Positions 40,292 to 50,719 are shown, counted from the stretch's first letter. The stretch: DNA of 64,000 bases from Gammaproteobacteria bacterium (GCA_016874095.1 VGVH01000008.1:38120-102119); one strand, 5' to 3'. Notes: generated by a model not told the origin, from the sequence alone. Made by a program: numbers and translations.

Positions 40292-41290
40292 TCAGTAGCG
40301 GCGGTCGACGGCGAAATCGGCGAGATCGGCCAGCGCGTCGCGGTAGGGCGAGTCGGGCATGCGCTGCAGTGCCTGCACGGCGAGGCGCGCGGATTCGCGC
40401 GCCTGGGTATAGGTGGCGGCGAGCGCGCCGGTCTCCTGGATCGTTTGCAGGATGGCGTTCAGGTCCTCGAGGCTGCCGTTCTGGATCGCGCGGCGGATCG
40501 TCAGCTGCTGGCGCGGCGAGCCGCGCTGCAGGGCGTGGATCAGCGGCAAGGTCGGCTTGCCCTCGGCGAGATCGGTGCCGATGTTCTTGCCCAGCTCGGC
40601 GCGATCGGCCTCGTAGTCGAGTGCGTCGTCGACGAGCTGGAAGGCGAGGCCGAGCTGCTTGCCGTACTCCTTCAGCGACTCCTCCACGGCCCGCGTCTGG
40701 TCAGCCAGGATCGCACCGATCTGCATGCCCGCCTCGAACAGCTTGCCGGTCTTGCGGTAGATCACTTCCCGGTAGCGCGCCTCGGTCGTGTCGGGATCGT
40801 GGCAGTTCATGAGCTGCAGCACTTCGCCTTCGGCAATCGTGTTGGTCGCGTCGGCCATCACGTCCATGATCCGCATCTGGCCGATCTGCACCATCATCTG
40901 GAAGGCGCGGGAATAGAGGAAGTCGCCGACCAGCACGCTCGCCTGGTTGCCGAACACGCTGTTCGCCGTCTCCTGGCCGCGGCGCAGGTCGGACTTGTCG
41001 ACCACGTCGTCGTGGAGCAGGGTCGCGGTGTGGATGAACTCGATCACCGCGGCCGACAGCACGTGCTGGCTGCCGCCGTAGCCGCAGGCGCGTGAGGCCA
41101 GCAGCACGAGGAGCGGGCGCAGGCGCTTGCCGCCGCTGCCGATGATGTATTGGGCGACGCTGTTGACCAGCGCCACGTCGCTGCCGAGCTGGCTGCGGAT
41201 TTCCCGGTTCAGGGCGTTCCAGTCGTCGCCGACCAGCTGGCGCAGGGCATCCAGGTCAAACGGCTTTTCCTGCGCGTGGACTAGCTTCAT
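40292..41290 (-). CDS. ispB: Polyprenyl (octaprenyl-type) diphosphate synthase
   Basis: 332 residues from ATG 41290 (an ATG two codons earlier, 41296, is equally possible). Trans-polyprenyl synthase motifs: GGKRLRPLLVLLA, first Asp-rich motif LLHDDVVDKSDLRRG, second LAFQLVDDALDYEAD. Elongates farnesyl diphosphate with IPP for the side chain of ubiquinone. It lies next to the rplU-rpmA-obgE block as in many gammaproteobacteria. Oddly, its start codon is only 22 bp from that of the divergent nuclease gene, so its promoter must lie inside that gene's 5' part. Confidence 0.94.
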   Translation of the reverse strand: MKLVHAQEKPFDLDALRQLVGDDWNALNREIRSQLGSDVALVNSVAQYIIGSGGKRLRPLLVLLASRACGYGGSQHVLSAAVIEFIHTATLLHDDVVDKSDLRRGQETANSVFGNQASVLVGDFLYSRAFQMMVQIGQMRIMDVMADATNTIAEGEVLQLMNCHDPDTTEARYREVIYRKTGKLFEAGMQIGAILADQTRAVEESLKEYGKQLGLAFQLVDDALDYEADRAELGKNIGTDLAEGKPTLPLIHALQRGSPRQQLTIRRAIQNGSLEDLNAILQTIQETGALAATYTQARESARLAVQALQRMPDSPYRDALADLADFAVDRRY

Positions 41291-41312
41291 CGGCATCGCA
41301 ATAATGGCGGCA

Positions 41313-42161
41313 ATGCGCCTCACTGTAACATTCCCCGTTATTGTCGTCCTGCCGTTGTGCCTGGTCGCCGCCGCGGCAGCGGCTTTCAGTGCCGACGGCC
41401 ATCGCATCGCCGGTGCTGTCGCCGAGCAGTTGCTCTGTGCCGACGTGCGACGCGAGATCGCGCCCTTGCTCGACGGCGCTACGCTCGCCGACGCCGGCGT
41501 GTGGGCAGACACCATCCGCGACGATCCCGCCTGGCGGCACACGCTGCGCTGGCACTACATCAACGTCGAGGATCGCGCCTCGATCGCGCGGGCGGCACGT
41601 GCCTCAGAGGACAACGTGCTCGCGGCGATCGCGAGGAACGAGGCCGTGCTGCTCGATCGCCGTCGTTCGCGCGCCCAGCGCGCCGACGCGCTGCGCTTCC
41701 TCGTGCACTTCGTCGCCGATGTGCACCAGCCGCTGCACGTCGGCCGCGCCGCCGATCGGGGCGGCAACGACGTCGACGTCCTCTGGGGCCGCTCCACGCT
41801 GTCGCTGCACGAATTCTGGGATGCCCGCGGCCTGCTCCGCCGCAGGGGGTTGTCCGATCGCGAGCGGGCCGAGGCCATTGCCGCGCTGGCGGCCGGCGCG
41901 GCGGACGGCTGGCGCGACCGGGACCCGGTCGCCTGGGCCGAGGAATCCCGCGCCTGGCGCCCATTCGTCTACTCGGGCATAGGGGCCGAGCGCCCGTCCC
42001 GGCTGGGTGCGGGTTATGTCGCAGGTGCCCGCAACGTCGTGGAGCTGCGGCTGGCCCAGGCCGGGGTGCGGATCGCCGAGCGGCTGAACCGCCTCGGCTG
42101 CCGTAGCGGGCCGCCCCGCAAGCGCGCCCAAGCCATTGAACCGGTTGGCTCAAGTCATTAG
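41313..42161 (+). CDS. Exported S1/P1-type zinc nuclease
   Basis: 282 residues from ATG 41313 (ATG 41304 is three codons upstream). Signal peptide VTFPVIVVLPLCLVAAAAA, cleavage near residue 22-23. Zn-binding histidines and aspartates of the S1/P1 family are visible: DGHRIAG, GVWADTIRDD, WHYINVED, FLVHFVADVHQPLHVGRAADRGGNDVDVLWG, LHEFWD. The family's mature N-terminal Trp (WGxxGH), whose amino group binds zinc, is Phe/Ser here (FSADGH). Likely a periplasmic or secreted single-strand nuclease/3'-nucleotidase; activity of this variant is uncertain. The rplU promoter overlaps its last codons. Confidence 0.88.
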   Translation: MRLTVTFPVIVVLPLCLVAAAAAAFSADGHRIAGAVAEQLLCADVRREIAPLLDGATLADAGVWADTIRDDPAWRHTLRWHYINVEDRASIARAARASEDNVLAAIARNEAVLLDRRRSRAQRADALRFLVHFVADVHQPLHVGRAADRGGNDVDVLWGRSTLSLHEFWDARGLLRRRGLSDRERAEAIAALAAGAADGWRDRDPVAWAEESRAWRPFVYSGIGAERPSRLGAGYVAGARNVVELRLAQAGVRIAERLNRLGCRSGPPRKRAQAIEPVGSSH

Positions 42162-42164
42162 AAT
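42136..42164 (+). promoter_or_regulatory. Sigma-70 promoter of rplU-rpmA
   Basis: TTGAAC (42136-42141), 17-bp spacer, TAGAAT (42159-42164). Close to consensus at both boxes, 51 bp before the rplU ATG, and overlapping the end of the nuclease gene. Confidence 0.7.
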
Positions 42165-42215
42165 GCGCGCTCTTTTCCGGTCCCACCCGGGGCCGGCTCA
42201 GCGGAGAGACGCGGG

Positions 42216-42539
42216 ATGTACGCCGTATTCGTAACGGGTGGCAAGCAGTATCGCGCCACCACCGGTGACAAGCTGGAAGTGGAGAAGCTGCCGGCCGCCG
42301 AAGGCGACCAGGTGGAATTCACCGACGTGCTGATGATCGGCGCCGGTCGCGACGTCGCGGTGGGCCGTCCGAAGGTTGCCGGTGGCAAGGTTCAGGCCCG
42401 GGTGCTCGCGCAGGGTCGCGGCGACAAGGTCAGCGTGATCAAGTTCAAGCGCCGCACCACCTACAAGCGCATGAAGACGCATCGTCAGTCCTTCACGCTG
42501 GTGGAGATCACCGGCATCAGCGGCGGCCCGAAGGCCTAG
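42216..42539 (+). CDS. rplU: 50S ribosomal protein L21
   Basis: 107 residues, the usual L21 length plus a few. [25 protein letters not shown] at the start and [28 protein letters not shown] near the end are the L21 signature. Binds 23S rRNA in the large subunit. First gene of the rplU-rpmA pair, 20 bp before rpmA. Confidence 0.98.
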   Translation: MYAVFVTGGKQYRATTGDKLEVEKLPAAEGDQVEFTDVLMIGAGRDVAVGRPKVAGGKVQARVLAQGRGDKVSVIKFKRRTTYKRMKTHRQSFTLVEITGISGGPKA

Positions 42540-42559
42540 TACCGCGGGAGACATCCGGC

Positions 42560-42823
42560 ATGGCACATAAAAAGGCAGGCGGCAGTACCCGTAACGGCCG
42601 CGATTCAGAGTCGAAGCGACTGGGCGTGAAGCGGTTCGGCGGCGAGACCGTAGTGGCCGGCAACATCATCATCCGCCAGCGCGGCACGAATTATCACGCA
42701 GGGGCCAATGTCGGCATGGGCCGCGATCACACCCTGTTCGCCAGGGCCGACGGCGCCGTCAAGTTCCGCCGCCGCGGCCCGCACCACCGGATGTACGTGG
42801 ACGTGGTTCCCGCCGCCGGTTGA
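42560..42823 (+). CDS. rpmA: 50S ribosomal protein L27
   Basis: 87 residues. [29 protein letters not shown] with the flexible N-terminus reaching the peptidyl-transferase centre; no cleavable N-terminal extension. Follows rplU closely and is followed by a strong terminator. Confidence 0.98.
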   Translation: MAHKKAGGSTRNGRDSESKRLGVKRFGGETVVAGNIIIRQRGTNYHAGANVGMGRDHTLFARADGAVKFRRRGPHHRMYVDVVPAAG

Positions 42824-42845
42824 GGCGCGGTCAGGACGATCGCCG

Positions 42846-42880
42846 GAAGAACCCCGCTACAGGCGGGGTTCTTCGTTTCT
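42846..42880 (+). terminator. Rho-independent terminator after rpmA
   Basis: Perfect 12-bp stem GAAGAACCCCGC / GCGGGGTTCTTC with a 5-nt loop (TACAG), then GTTTCT. It lies between rpmA and obgE, so obgE is reached by read-through or has its own start. Confidence 0.85.
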
Positions 42881-42895
42881 GGAGCAGCTCGAGCC

Positions 42896-43942
42896 ATGAA
42901 GTTTGTCGATGAAGCGACGGTTCGCGTGCAGGCCGGCAATGGCGGGGCCGGCTGCGTCAGCTTTCGTCGCGAGAAGAATATTCCGCTGGGTGGCCCGGAC
43001 GGCGGCGACGGCGGCGATGGCGGCAGCATCTGGCTCGTGGCGCGCGAAGGCATCAACACGCTGGCCGATTTCCGCGTCAACCGCCGCTATCGCGCCCGGC
43101 ACGGCGAGCAGGGTTCGGGCTCCAATTGCAGCGGTCGCGGCGGCGAGGATCTCGAGATTCCCGTGCCCTGCGGCACGCTGGTCTATGCGGAAGAAACCGC
43201 CGAGCTCCTCGGCGACCTGACGCGCCCGGGCGAGCGCCTGCTGGTGGCGGCCGGCGGTCACGGCGGCAAGGGCAATACCCGCTTCAAGTCGAGCGTGAAC
43301 CAGGCGCCGCGGCGCTCGACGCCGGGCACTCCGGGCGAGCAGCGTGTGCTGCGCCTCGAGCTGACCCTGCTGGCCGACGTCGGCCTGCTCGGCAAGCCGA
43401 ACGCGGGCAAGTCGACGCTCATTCGCGCGGTGTCGGCCGCGCGGCCGAAGGTCGCGGACTATCCCTTCACGACCCTGCACCCGAACCTGGGTGTCGTGTC
43501 GGTCGGTCCGCTGCGCAGCTTCGTGATGGCCGACATCCCGGGCCTGATCGAAGGTGCAGCCGACGGAGCGGGGCTCGGCATGCGTTTCCTGCGCCACCTC
43601 GAACGCACGCGCCTGCTGCTGCACATCGTGGATATCGCGACGGCGCCGGGTACGACAGACCCGGCCGACGACGCCGTGGAGATCGTGCGCGAACTCGAGC
43701 GCTTCAGTCCGACGCTGGCCGCGAAGGAGCGCTGGCTCGTGCTGAACAAGACGGACCTGATCGACGAGGCCGAGGCTGACCGCGCCGGGGCCGCCGTGAT
43801 CGAGCGGCTCGGCTGGCGCGGACCGCTCTACCGGGTGAGCGCAATGACGGGAGATGGCACGGCGCCGCTCATGGGCGACGTCATGACCCGACTCGAGGAA
43901 ATCAGCGCTCCGGCGGAAGCAGCGGCTGGCGAGGGCGCCTGA
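42896..43942 (+). CDS. obgE: Obg-family GTPase
   Basis: 348 residues. Glycine-rich Obg fold in the first 158 residues ([36 protein letters not shown]), then the G domain: [11 protein letters not shown] at about residue 166, switch region [19 protein letters not shown] (G3), NKTD (G4) and SAMTGDG (G5). Essential GTPase acting in 50S assembly and stress response. Classic order rplU-rpmA-obgE. Its stop is 3 bp from that of the convergent rpsT. Confidence 0.97.
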   Translation: MKFVDEATVRVQAGNGGAGCVSFRREKNIPLGGPDGGDGGDGGSIWLVAREGINTLADFRVNRRYRARHGEQGSGSNCSGRGGEDLEIPVPCGTLVYAEETAELLGDLTRPGERLLVAAGGHGGKGNTRFKSSVNQAPRRSTPGTPGEQRVLRLELTLLADVGLLGKPNAGKSTLIRAVSAARPKVADYPFTTLHPNLGVVSVGPLRSFVMADIPGLIEGAADGAGLGMRFLRHLERTRLLLHIVDIATAPGTTDPADDAVEIVRELERFSPTLAAKERWLVLNKTDLIDEAEADRAGAAVIERLGWRGPLYRVSAMTGDGTAPLMGDVMTRLEEISAPAEAAAGEGA

Positions 43943-43945
43943 CGG

Positions 43946-44212
43946 TTACTTGCCCGTGGCCTTCAGGGCGAGGTTCAGCCGGCTCTTGTGGCGCGCAGCC
44001 TTGTTCGGGTGGATCACGCCCTTCGACACCATAGTGTCGATCTCGGGCACGGCTGCACTGTAGGCAGCATCGGCAGCCTTGCGGTCGGCGCCGGCGATCG
44101 CCTTCATGGCCTTCTTGATGGCGGTGCGCATGCGCGTGCGCATGGCGGCGTTGTGCTGGCGGTGCTTTTCCGACTGCCGTGCCTTCTTCGCCGCCGACTT
44201 GATGTTCGCCAA
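43946..44212 (-). CDS. rpsT: 30S ribosomal protein S20
   Basis: 88 residues, MANIKSAAKKARQSEKHRQHNAAMRTRMRTAIKKAMKAI, a basic helical protein of normal S20 length. Binds 16S rRNA early in small-subunit assembly. Divergent from murJ; convergent with obgE. Confidence 0.98.
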   Translation of the reverse strand: MANIKSAAKKARQSEKHRQHNAAMRTRMRTAIKKAMKAIAGADRKAADAAYSAAVPEIDTMVSKGVIHPNKAARHKSRLNLALKATGK

Positions 44213-44269
44213 AGCCCAGGATCCTTTGCGTCGGATTACAGCCCGGGCCTGTCCCGGGAAAGGGCGCGT

Positions 44270-44298
44270 ATTCTTTGGGTTTGACGGTTCCTTGTCAA
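44270..44298 (-). promoter_or_regulatory. Sigma-70 promoter of rpsT
   Basis: On the minus strand a perfect TTGACA (44298-44293), 17-bp spacer and AAGAAT (44275-44270). About 58 bp upstream of the rpsT start, in the rpsT-murJ gap. Confidence 0.6.
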
Positions 44299-44341
44299 CC
44301 GGCGAGGGCCCGTTTCGCCCAAGCTGCTAGACTCGCCCGCC

Positions 44342-45964
44342 ATGCCTGCACCGCCTTCCGACCCAGCGTCCGCCGTCTCCGGCCGTCGGCTGCTGCGGTC
44401 CACCGGTGCGGTGGGGGCGATGACGCTGCTGTCGCGCATCCTCGGCCTCGTGCGGGACGTCGTCTTCGCGCGCCTGTTCGGCGCCAGCCCGCTGATGGAC
44501 GCCTTCTTCGTCGCGTTCAAGATCCCCAACATCTTCCGCCGCTGGTCCGCCGAAGGCGCCTTCTCCCAGGCCTTCGTGCCGGTGTTCGCGGACTACGACC
44601 AGAACCGCAGCCGCGAGGACGTGCGTGAGCTCGCCGAGCGCGTCACCGGCACGCTCGGTGGCGCGCTGCTCGTCTTTACCGCGATCGGCATACTCGCCGC
44701 GCCGCTGCTGATCCTCGGATTCGCGCCGGGCTTCTCCGCCGATGCTGCCGGCAGCGACAGGTTCGACCTCTCGGTCGACATGCTGCGGCTCACGTTTCCG
44801 TACCTGTTCTTCGTCTCGCTGGGCGCTCTGGCCGGCGGCATCCTCAACACCTACCACCGCTTCGGCGTGCCGGCCTTCTCGCCGGTGCTGCTCAACGTGG
44901 TGATGATCGTCTTCGCGGCGGGGGTCGCTCCTTATTATGAGCGGCCGGGCATGGCGCTCGCCGCCGGCGTCTTCGCCGCAGGCGTCATCCAGCTCGCCTT
45001 CATGCTGCCGGCGCTCCGGCGCATCGGCATGTTGCCGCGCCCGCGCTGGGGCCCTGCCCACGAAGGGGTGCGGCGGATCATGCGGCTCATGCTGCCGGCC
45101 GTCTTCGGGTCGTCGGTCGCGCAGGTGAGCATCCTGCTCGACACGCTGATCGCCTCGTTCCTCGTCACCGGCAGCATCAGCTGGCTGTATTACTCGGACC
45201 GGCTGATGGAATTCCCGCTGGGCGTGTTCGGCATCGCGCTGGCCACCGTGATCCTGCCCAACCTCTCGCGCCAGCACGCGAGCGCGTCGCGCGAGCAGTT
45301 CGCGGCCACGCTCGGCTGGGCGATCCGGCTGGTCATCCTGATCTCCGCGCCGGCGTCCGTCGGTCTTGCGCTGCTCGCCGGACCGATGCTGGCCACCATC
45401 TTCTTCGGCGGCGCATTCACCGCCGCCGACGTCGACATGGCCGCTTGGAGCCTCACGGCCTACGCCGCCGGACTCGTGGCGCTGACCCTGGTGAAAGTGC
45501 TGGCGCCCGGCTACTTTGCGCGTCAGGACACGCGCACGCCGGTGCGCGTCGGCCTGATCGCCCTCGGCTTCAACATGGGATTCAACCTGCTGGTGGTCGC
45601 CCCCTGGGCAATGGCCGGCCTGCCGGCGCCGCATGCCGGCCTGGCGCTGTCGACGTCGCTGTCGGGCTTCCTCAACGCTGTGCTGTTGTATCGCGGCTTG
45701 CGCAGCGCGGGTGTGCTCGACAGGGACCCGACGCTGGGCCGTTACCTGCTGCAGGTTTTCGCCGGCAGCGCGGCGATGGCCGCGCTGCTCGTCGCCGTGA
45801 CGCCGCCACTCGGGCGCTGGCTGGCCGCGGATGTCTGGCTGCGCGCCGGCTGGCTCACCGCGATCATCGCCGCGGCCGCAGTCGTGTACTTCGCGGTGCT
45901 GTTCGCCACCGGCGTGCGTCGTTCCACGTTCCGCATGGTCGGCCATCCGCAGGAGCGCGGCTGA
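44342..45964 (+). CDS. murJ: Lipid II flippase MurJ
   Basis: 540 residues with about 14 membrane segments. GAMTLLSRILGLVRDVVFARLFGASPLMDAFFVAFKIPNIFRRWSAEGAFSQAFVPVF is the MurJ/MviN hallmark with the conserved Arg residues of the cavity; MDTLIASFL-type segment (LDTLIASFLVTGSISWLYYSDRLMEFPLGVFGIALATVILPNLS) also fits. Moves lipid II across the inner membrane for peptidoglycan synthesis. Its stop overlaps the ribF start (TGATG), so translation is probably coupled; ileS and lspA follow. Confidence 0.97.
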   Translation: MPAPPSDPASAVSGRRLLRSTGAVGAMTLLSRILGLVRDVVFARLFGASPLMDAFFVAFKIPNIFRRWSAEGAFSQAFVPVFADYDQNRSREDVRELAERVTGTLGGALLVFTAIGILAAPLLILGFAPGFSADAAGSDRFDLSVDMLRLTFPYLFFVSLGALAGGILNTYHRFGVPAFSPVLLNVVMIVFAAGVAPYYERPGMALAAGVFAAGVIQLAFMLPALRRIGMLPRPRWGPAHEGVRRIMRLMLPAVFGSSVAQVSILLDTLIASFLVTGSISWLYYSDRLMEFPLGVFGIALATVILPNLSRQHASASREQFAATLGWAIRLVILISAPASVGLALLAGPMLATIFFGGAFTAADVDMAAWSLTAYAAGLVALTLVKVLAPGYFARQDTRTPVRVGLIALGFNMGFNLLVVAPWAMAGLPAPHAGLALSTSLSGFLNAVLLYRGLRSAGVLDRDPTLGRYLLQVFAGSAAMAALLVAVTPPLGRWLAADVWLRAGWLTAIIAAAAVVYFAVLFATGVRRSTFRMVGHPQERG

Positions 45965-46896
45965 TGCAGCTGTTGCGCCGGCCGAATGCCAGCCGCGGCC
46001 GCCTCGGCGGCGGCTGCGTCGCCACCATCGGCGTCTTCGATGGCGTGCATGTCGGCCACCAGAAGATCATCGACCGCTTGAGGACCGTCGCTGCGCAGCG
46101 CGGGTTGCCGTCGCTGCTCTTCACCTTCGAACCGACGCCGCGCGAATACTTCTCGGGGTCGAATCCGCCCGCGCGACTGTCGCGCTGGCGGGAGAAATTC
46201 ACCGCCGTGGAGCGGCTCGGGGTCGACTGGATGTACTGCCCCAGGTTCGACTGTCGCCTGGAGTTGCTCACGCCCGCGGCTTTCATCGAGAGCCTGCTGG
46301 TCGGCCACATCGGCGTCCGGCATCTGGTCGTCGGCGACGATTTTCGCTTCGGACATCGCCGCGCCGGCACCGTGGCCGACCTCGAGGCGGCCGGTCCGCT
46401 GCAGGGGTTCACGCTGGAGCATGTCGGCAGCGTCGCGGTGGACGGCGAGCGGGTCTCGAGCACGGCGGTGCGCGAGGCGCTGGCGGTCGGCGACCTCGAT
46501 CGTGCCCGCCGCCTGCTCGGCCGCTCGTATTCGATGACGGGACGGGTGGTCCGTGGCAGGATGCTCGGGCGGGAGCTCGGCATGCCGACGGCGAACGTCA
46601 ACCTGCACCGGCGGCAGAGCCCGTTGCACGGGATCTTCGCCGTGCAGGTAGCGGGGCTCGGCGCGGCGCGGCGGCCCGGCGTGGCCAGCGTTGGCACGCG
46701 CCCGACCGTCGATGGCGGCGCGCCGCTGCTCGAAGTTCACCTGTTCGATTTCGACCAGGACATCTACGGCGCGCTGCTGGAAGTGGAATTCATCGCGCGG
46801 CTGCGCGATGAGGTCCGGTTTCCGGACCTCGCGACATTGAAGGAGCAGATGCACCGCGACGCCGATGACGCGCGGCGCATCCTGAACGCTGCCTGA
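45964..46896 (+). CDS. ribF: Bifunctional riboflavin kinase/FAD synthetase
   Basis: 310 residues from ATG 45964. The FAD-synthetase domain begins with [16 protein letters not shown] (HxGH nucleotidyl-transfer motif), has [14 protein letters not shown] and [10 protein letters not shown]; the riboflavin-kinase domain follows with [20 protein letters not shown] and [12 protein letters not shown]. Makes FMN and FAD in the cytoplasm. Overlaps murJ; 14 bp before ileS. Same neighbours in many gammaproteobacteria. Confidence 0.96.
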   Translation: MQLLRRPNASRGRLGGGCVATIGVFDGVHVGHQKIIDRLRTVAAQRGLPSLLFTFEPTPREYFSGSNPPARLSRWREKFTAVERLGVDWMYCPRFDCRLELLTPAAFIESLLVGHIGVRHLVVGDDFRFGHRRAGTVADLEAAGPLQGFTLEHVGSVAVDGERVSSTAVREALAVGDLDRARRLLGRSYSMTGRVVRGRMLGRELGMPTANVNLHRRQSPLHGIFAVQVAGLGAARRPGVASVGTRPTVDGGAPLLEVHLFDFDQDIYGALLEVEFIARLRDEVRFPDLATLKEQMHRDADDARRILNAA

Positions 46897-46910
46897 CCGG
46901 ATGGAGTGAA

Positions 46911-49727
46911 GTGACCGAGCGCGACTACAAGGACACCCTGAACCTGCCCGAGACGGCGTTCCCGATGAAGGCGGGGCTGGCACAGCGCGAGCCGCAGATG
47001 CTGGAGCGCTGGGAGGCCGACGGCGTGTACCAGCGGATCCGCGCGGCAGCGGCCGGCCGCCCGCGGTTCGTGCTCGTCGACGGGCCGCCCTACGCCAACG
47101 GCCAGATCCATCTCGGTCATGCCGTGAACAAGGTGCTGAAGGACATGGTGGTGAAGTCCCGCACCCTGTCCGGCTACGACGCGCCGTACATCCCCGGCTG
47201 GGACTGCCACGGCCTGCCGATCGAACTGGAAGTCGAGAAGAAGCACGGCAAGGTCGGTCGCAAGCTCGATGCGCGCGCCTTCCGCCAGGCCTGCCGCGAT
47301 TACGCCAGGTCGCAGATCGACAGCCAGCGGCGCGACTTCCGCCGCCTCGGCGTGCTCGGCGACTGGGATCGGCCGTACCTCACGCTCGATCCGCGTTTCG
47401 AGGCCGACCAGGTGCGCGGCCTGGCCGCCATCCTGGCCAACGGCCACGTGCAGCGCGGCTACAAGCCCGTGCACTGGTGCCTCGACTGCGGCTCGGCGCT
47501 CGCCGAGGCCGAGGTCGAATACGCCGACAGGACCTCGACCGCGATCGACGTGCGGTTCCGCGTGGCCGATCCGGCAGCGTTCGCGGCGCGGCTGGCCGCC
47601 GCCGGCCAGCCGGTGCCGGCGGGCGCGGCTGCCGTCAGCCTGCCGATCTGGACGACGACGCCCTGGACGCTGCCGGCAAACCAGGCCGTGGCGCTGGGGC
47701 CGGACCTCGATTACCAGCTGGTCGAATTCACCACGTCGGCCGGACGCGAACGGCTGGTGCTCGCGGCGTCGCTCGCGGCACCGGCGCTCGAGCGCTACGG
47801 CGCGACCGACGCGGAGGTGCTCGCGAGCTTCCGCGGCGAGGCGCTGCAGGGCCTGGCGCTGGAGCACCCGTTCGCCGCGCGCACGGTGCCGGTGATCCTT
47901 GCCGGCCATGTGACCCTCGATGCCGGCACGGGCGCGGTGCATACCGCCCCGGGCCACGGCCAGGACGACTTCGCGGCGGGGGTCGCCCACGGCCTGCCGC
48001 TCGACAATCCGGTCGACGGCGCTGGCGTCTACGTTGCGGGCACCGAGCACTTCGCCGGCTTGCACATCTACAAGGCTAACGATGCCATCGTCGAGCTGCT
48101 CGGCGCACGCGGGCGGCTGCTCGCGGCGGTGAAGTTCGTCCACAGCTACCCGCACTGCTGGCGGCACAAGTCGCCGCTCATCTTCCGCGCCACGCCGCAG
48201 TGGTTCATCAGCCTTGCGCAGAACGGCCTGCGCGAGCAGAGCCTCGCGGCCATCGCAGGCGTGCAGTGGGTGCCGTCCTGGGGCCGGCAGCGCATCGAGT
48301 CGATGGTCGCCGGTCGCCCCGACTGGTGTATCTCGCGCCAGCGCGCCTGGGGCGTGCCGATCCCGCTGTTCATCCACCGCGTGAGCGGCGAGTTGCATCC
48401 GGACACGCCGCGCCTGCTGGCTGCCGTGGCCGACCGGATAGAAAAGGGCGGCGTTGATGCCTGGTTCGAACTGGATCCGGCCGAACTGCTCGGAGCGGAA
48501 GCCGCCGAATACGAGAAGACCAGCGACACCATGGACGTGTGGCTGGATTCCGGCATGGTGCACCACTGTCTGCTCCAGGACCGCCCGGAAGTCGGCTATC
48601 CGGCGGCGCTATACCTCGAAGGCTCGGACCAGCACCGCGGCTGGTTCCAGAGCTCGCTCCTGACCTCGGTCGCCATGCACGGCCGCGCGCCGTACCTCGC
48701 CTGCCTCACGCACGGCTTCACCGTCGACGAGAAGGGCCGCAAGATGTCGAAGTCGCTCGGTAACGGCATCGAGCCGCAGCAGGTGGCGTCGAGCCTCGGT
48801 GCCGACGTGCTGCGCCTGTGGGTCGGCGCGACCGACTACCGCGGCGAGATGAGCGGCTCGCAGGAGATCCTGAAGCGCATGGCGGATTCCTACCGGCGCA
48901 TGCGCAACACCGCCCGCTACATCCTCGGCAACCTGCACGGCTTCGACCCGGCGGCGCATGCGGTGCCGGCCGGGGCCATGGTCGACCTCGACCGCTGGGC
49001 GCTGGCGCGCACGGCAGCCCTGCAGCGCGAGATCGTCGCCGCCTACGACGAGTACGAGTTCCATCGCGTCTACCAGCTGCTGCACAACTACTGCGTCGTG
49101 GACCTGGGCGGCTTCTACCTGGACGTGATCAAGGACCGCCTCTACACCATGCCCGCCGACAGCGTCGGCCGCCGCTCGGCGCAGACGGCGCTGTGGCACA
49201 TCGGCGAGGCGCTGGTGCGCTGGCTGGCGCCGATTCTGAGCTTCACCGCCGAGGAGATCTGGCAGGCGTTGCCGGGCCGGCGCGACGTCACGGTGTTCAC
49301 CAGCACCTGGCACGAGGTGCCAGCCGTCGAGCCGGCGCTCGATTGGGAGCTGCTGCTGCGAGTCCGCGAGGTCGCGAGCCGCGCCCTCGAGCAGCAACGC
49401 GTGGCCGGCCGTATCGGCTCGGGCCTCGACGCCAGGCTGGTCATCTGCGCCGACGGCGAGGCCGCGGCGGCGATGCGGCGCCTCGGCGAGGAGCTGCGCT
49501 TCGTGTTCATCACCTCCGGCGCAGCCGTGTCGCCCTTCGCGAGCCGACCGGCCGATGCGCTGGTCGAGGGCGACGTCGCGATCGCCGCCGTTGCGACGGA
49601 GGACGCCAAGTGCATCCGCTGCTGGCACCGCCGCGAGGATGTCGGTGCGGTCGCGGACCACGCAGCAATCTGCGCGCGCTGCGCCGGCAACGTGGATGGC
49701 CCGGGCGAGGAGCGCCGACATGCCTGA
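46911..49727 (+). CDS. ileS: Isoleucyl-tRNA synthetase
   Basis: 938 residues, GTG start. Class Ia signatures: HIGH as HLGH in [17 protein letters not shown] in [11 protein letters not shown], and the editing domain ([16 protein letters not shown]). The C-terminal zinc site ([12 protein letters not shown]...CARCAGN) is complete. Charges tRNA-Ile and clears Val. Its last codons overlap the lspA start by 8 nt. Confidence 0.98.
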   Translation: MTERDYKDTLNLPETAFPMKAGLAQREPQMLERWEADGVYQRIRAAAAGRPRFVLVDGPPYANGQIHLGHAVNKVLKDMVVKSRTLSGYDAPYIPGWDCHGLPIELEVEKKHGKVGRKLDARAFRQACRDYARSQIDSQRRDFRRLGVLGDWDRPYLTLDPRFEADQVRGLAAILANGHVQRGYKPVHWCLDCGSALAEAEVEYADRTSTAIDVRFRVADPAAFAARLAAAGQPVPAGAAAVSLPIWTTTPWTLPANQAVALGPDLDYQLVEFTTSAGRERLVLAASLAAPALERYGATDAEVLASFRGEALQGLALEHPFAARTVPVILAGHVTLDAGTGAVHTAPGHGQDDFAAGVAHGLPLDNPVDGAGVYVAGTEHFAGLHIYKANDAIVELLGARGRLLAAVKFVHSYPHCWRHKSPLIFRATPQWFISLAQNGLREQSLAAIAGVQWVPSWGRQRIESMVAGRPDWCISRQRAWGVPIPLFIHRVSGELHPDTPRLLAAVADRIEKGGVDAWFELDPAELLGAEAAEYEKTSDTMDVWLDSGMVHHCLLQDRPEVGYPAALYLEGSDQHRGWFQSSLLTSVAMHGRAPYLACLTHGFTVDEKGRKMSKSLGNGIEPQQVASSLGADVLRLWVGATDYRGEMSGSQEILKRMADSYRRMRNTARYILGNLHGFDPAAHAVPAGAMVDLDRWALARTAALQREIVAAYDEYEFHRVYQLLHNYCVVDLGGFYLDVIKDRLYTMPADSVGRRSAQTALWHIGEALVRWLAPILSFTAEEIWQALPGRRDVTVFTSTWHEVPAVEPALDWELLLRVREVASRALEQQRVAGRIGSGLDARLVICADGEAAAAMRRLGEELRFVFITSGAAVSPFASRPADALVEGDVAIAAVATEDAKCIRCWHRREDVGAVADHAAICARCAGNVDGPGEERRHA

Positions 49728-50244
49728 GGAGAACGCGCCGAGGGCAGCCGAGCGGATCGCCTGGGGCCGCTGGCTCCTCGTGTCACTGCTGGTGATCGTC
49801 CTCGACCAGTGGACCAAGTTCGAGATCACCGCGACGCTCGAGCTCTATCAGCGGGTGCCGGTGCTGCCGTTCTTCGACATCGTGCGGCTGCATAACCCGG
49901 GCGCGGCCTTCAGCTTCCTCGCCGACGCTTCGGGCTGGCAGAACGGCTTCTTCGTCGCCGTGGCCGTCGCCGTGACGGCTGGTCTCCTGTGGTGGCTCGC
50001 GCAGCTGCCGGCGCGCGGCAAGGCAGTGCTCGCGCTCGGCCTCGTGCTGCTGATCGGTGGCGCCGTGGGCAACCTGGCCGACCGCCTGCTGCACGGCTAC
50101 GTCGTCGACTTCCTGCTCTTGTACTACGGCAGCTGGGCCTTTCCGGCCTTCAACCTTGCCGACTCCGCGATCACCTGCGGCGTCGCGCTCGTGCTGTTCG
50201 ACGGTTTCGTGCTCGAACGGCGCAGCGCCGCGCCCGCAGCCTAG
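49720..50244 (+). CDS. lspA: Prolipoprotein signal peptidase (signal peptidase II)
   Basis: 174 residues, four membrane helices. Catalytic aspartates are in [21 protein letters not shown] and [14 protein letters not shown]; the [12 protein letters not shown] block is conserved too. Cleaves lipoprotein signal peptides after diacylglycerol addition. Starts inside the end of ileS and meets pilE tail to tail: the CTAG at 50241-50244 supplies the stop codon of both genes. Confidence 0.97.
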   Translation: MPEENAPRAAERIAWGRWLLVSLLVIVLDQWTKFEITATLELYQRVPVLPFFDIVRLHNPGAAFSFLADASGWQNGFFVAVAVAVTAGLLWWLAQLPARGKAVLALGLVLLIGGAVGNLADRLLHGYVVDFLLLYYGSWAFPAFNLADSAITCGVALVLFDGFVLERRSAAPAA

Positions 50245-50705
50245 CGCCAGCAGCGGTCCGTGATTTCCTGCCCGGTCGCGCCGTCGGCGTCGGCGGCGCC
50301 GCGCAGGCTGCGCTCGTCGATGGTGAACACCTGGCAGTCGCGGTCGCCGGCCTGGCTGTCGTCGGCGTCGGCGGTCGCGATGGCGGTGTAGCCGATGGCG
50401 GCGCCGCCGGGATCGAGGTCTATCGACAGGGTGTAGAGGCCGCGCTCGGTGCCCTCGATGCCGAGCCCGTCGGGCGGCGCCGACTCGAGATCATCGGTGT
50501 AGCCGCCGTTCTGCGCGTAGAACTTCTCCTGCGCCGAGGCCATGCGCAGCAGCGCGGTCGTGGCGTCGACGCGGCCGGCGCGGCGCAGGTAGCGGTCGTA
50601 GCTCACGACTGCGAGTGTGGTGAGCACGCCCAGGATCGCCATCGTGACCAGTGCGTCGATCAGCGTGAAGCCGGCGGCGAGCCGCTGCGATCGGCGGTGG
50701 CGCAC
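50241..50705 (-). CDS. pilE: PilE-type minor pilin/pilin-like protein
   Basis: 154 residues. Short basic leader, then the prepilin site G-FTLIDALVTMAILGVLTTLAVVSYDRYLRRAGRVDATTALLRMASAQEKFYAQNG, typical of PilE-type pilins of the IV-pilus minor-pilin cluster. Residue +5 of the mature protein is Asp where nearly all type IV pilins have Glu. The C-terminal domain carries two Cys (DCQVF, DRCWR) for the D-loop disulfide. Cleaved and methylated by PilD, inserted in the inner membrane. Last gene of the pilus operon, 14 bp after pilY1. Confidence 0.88.
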   Translation of the reverse strand: MRHRRSQRLAAGFTLIDALVTMAILGVLTTLAVVSYDRYLRRAGRVDATTALLRMASAQEKFYAQNGGYTDDLESAPPDGLGIEGTERGLYTLSIDLDPGGAAIGYTAIATADADDSQAGDRDCQVFTIDERSLRGAADADGATGQEITDRCWR

Positions 50706-50719
50706 GATGCGGCGGCCGG

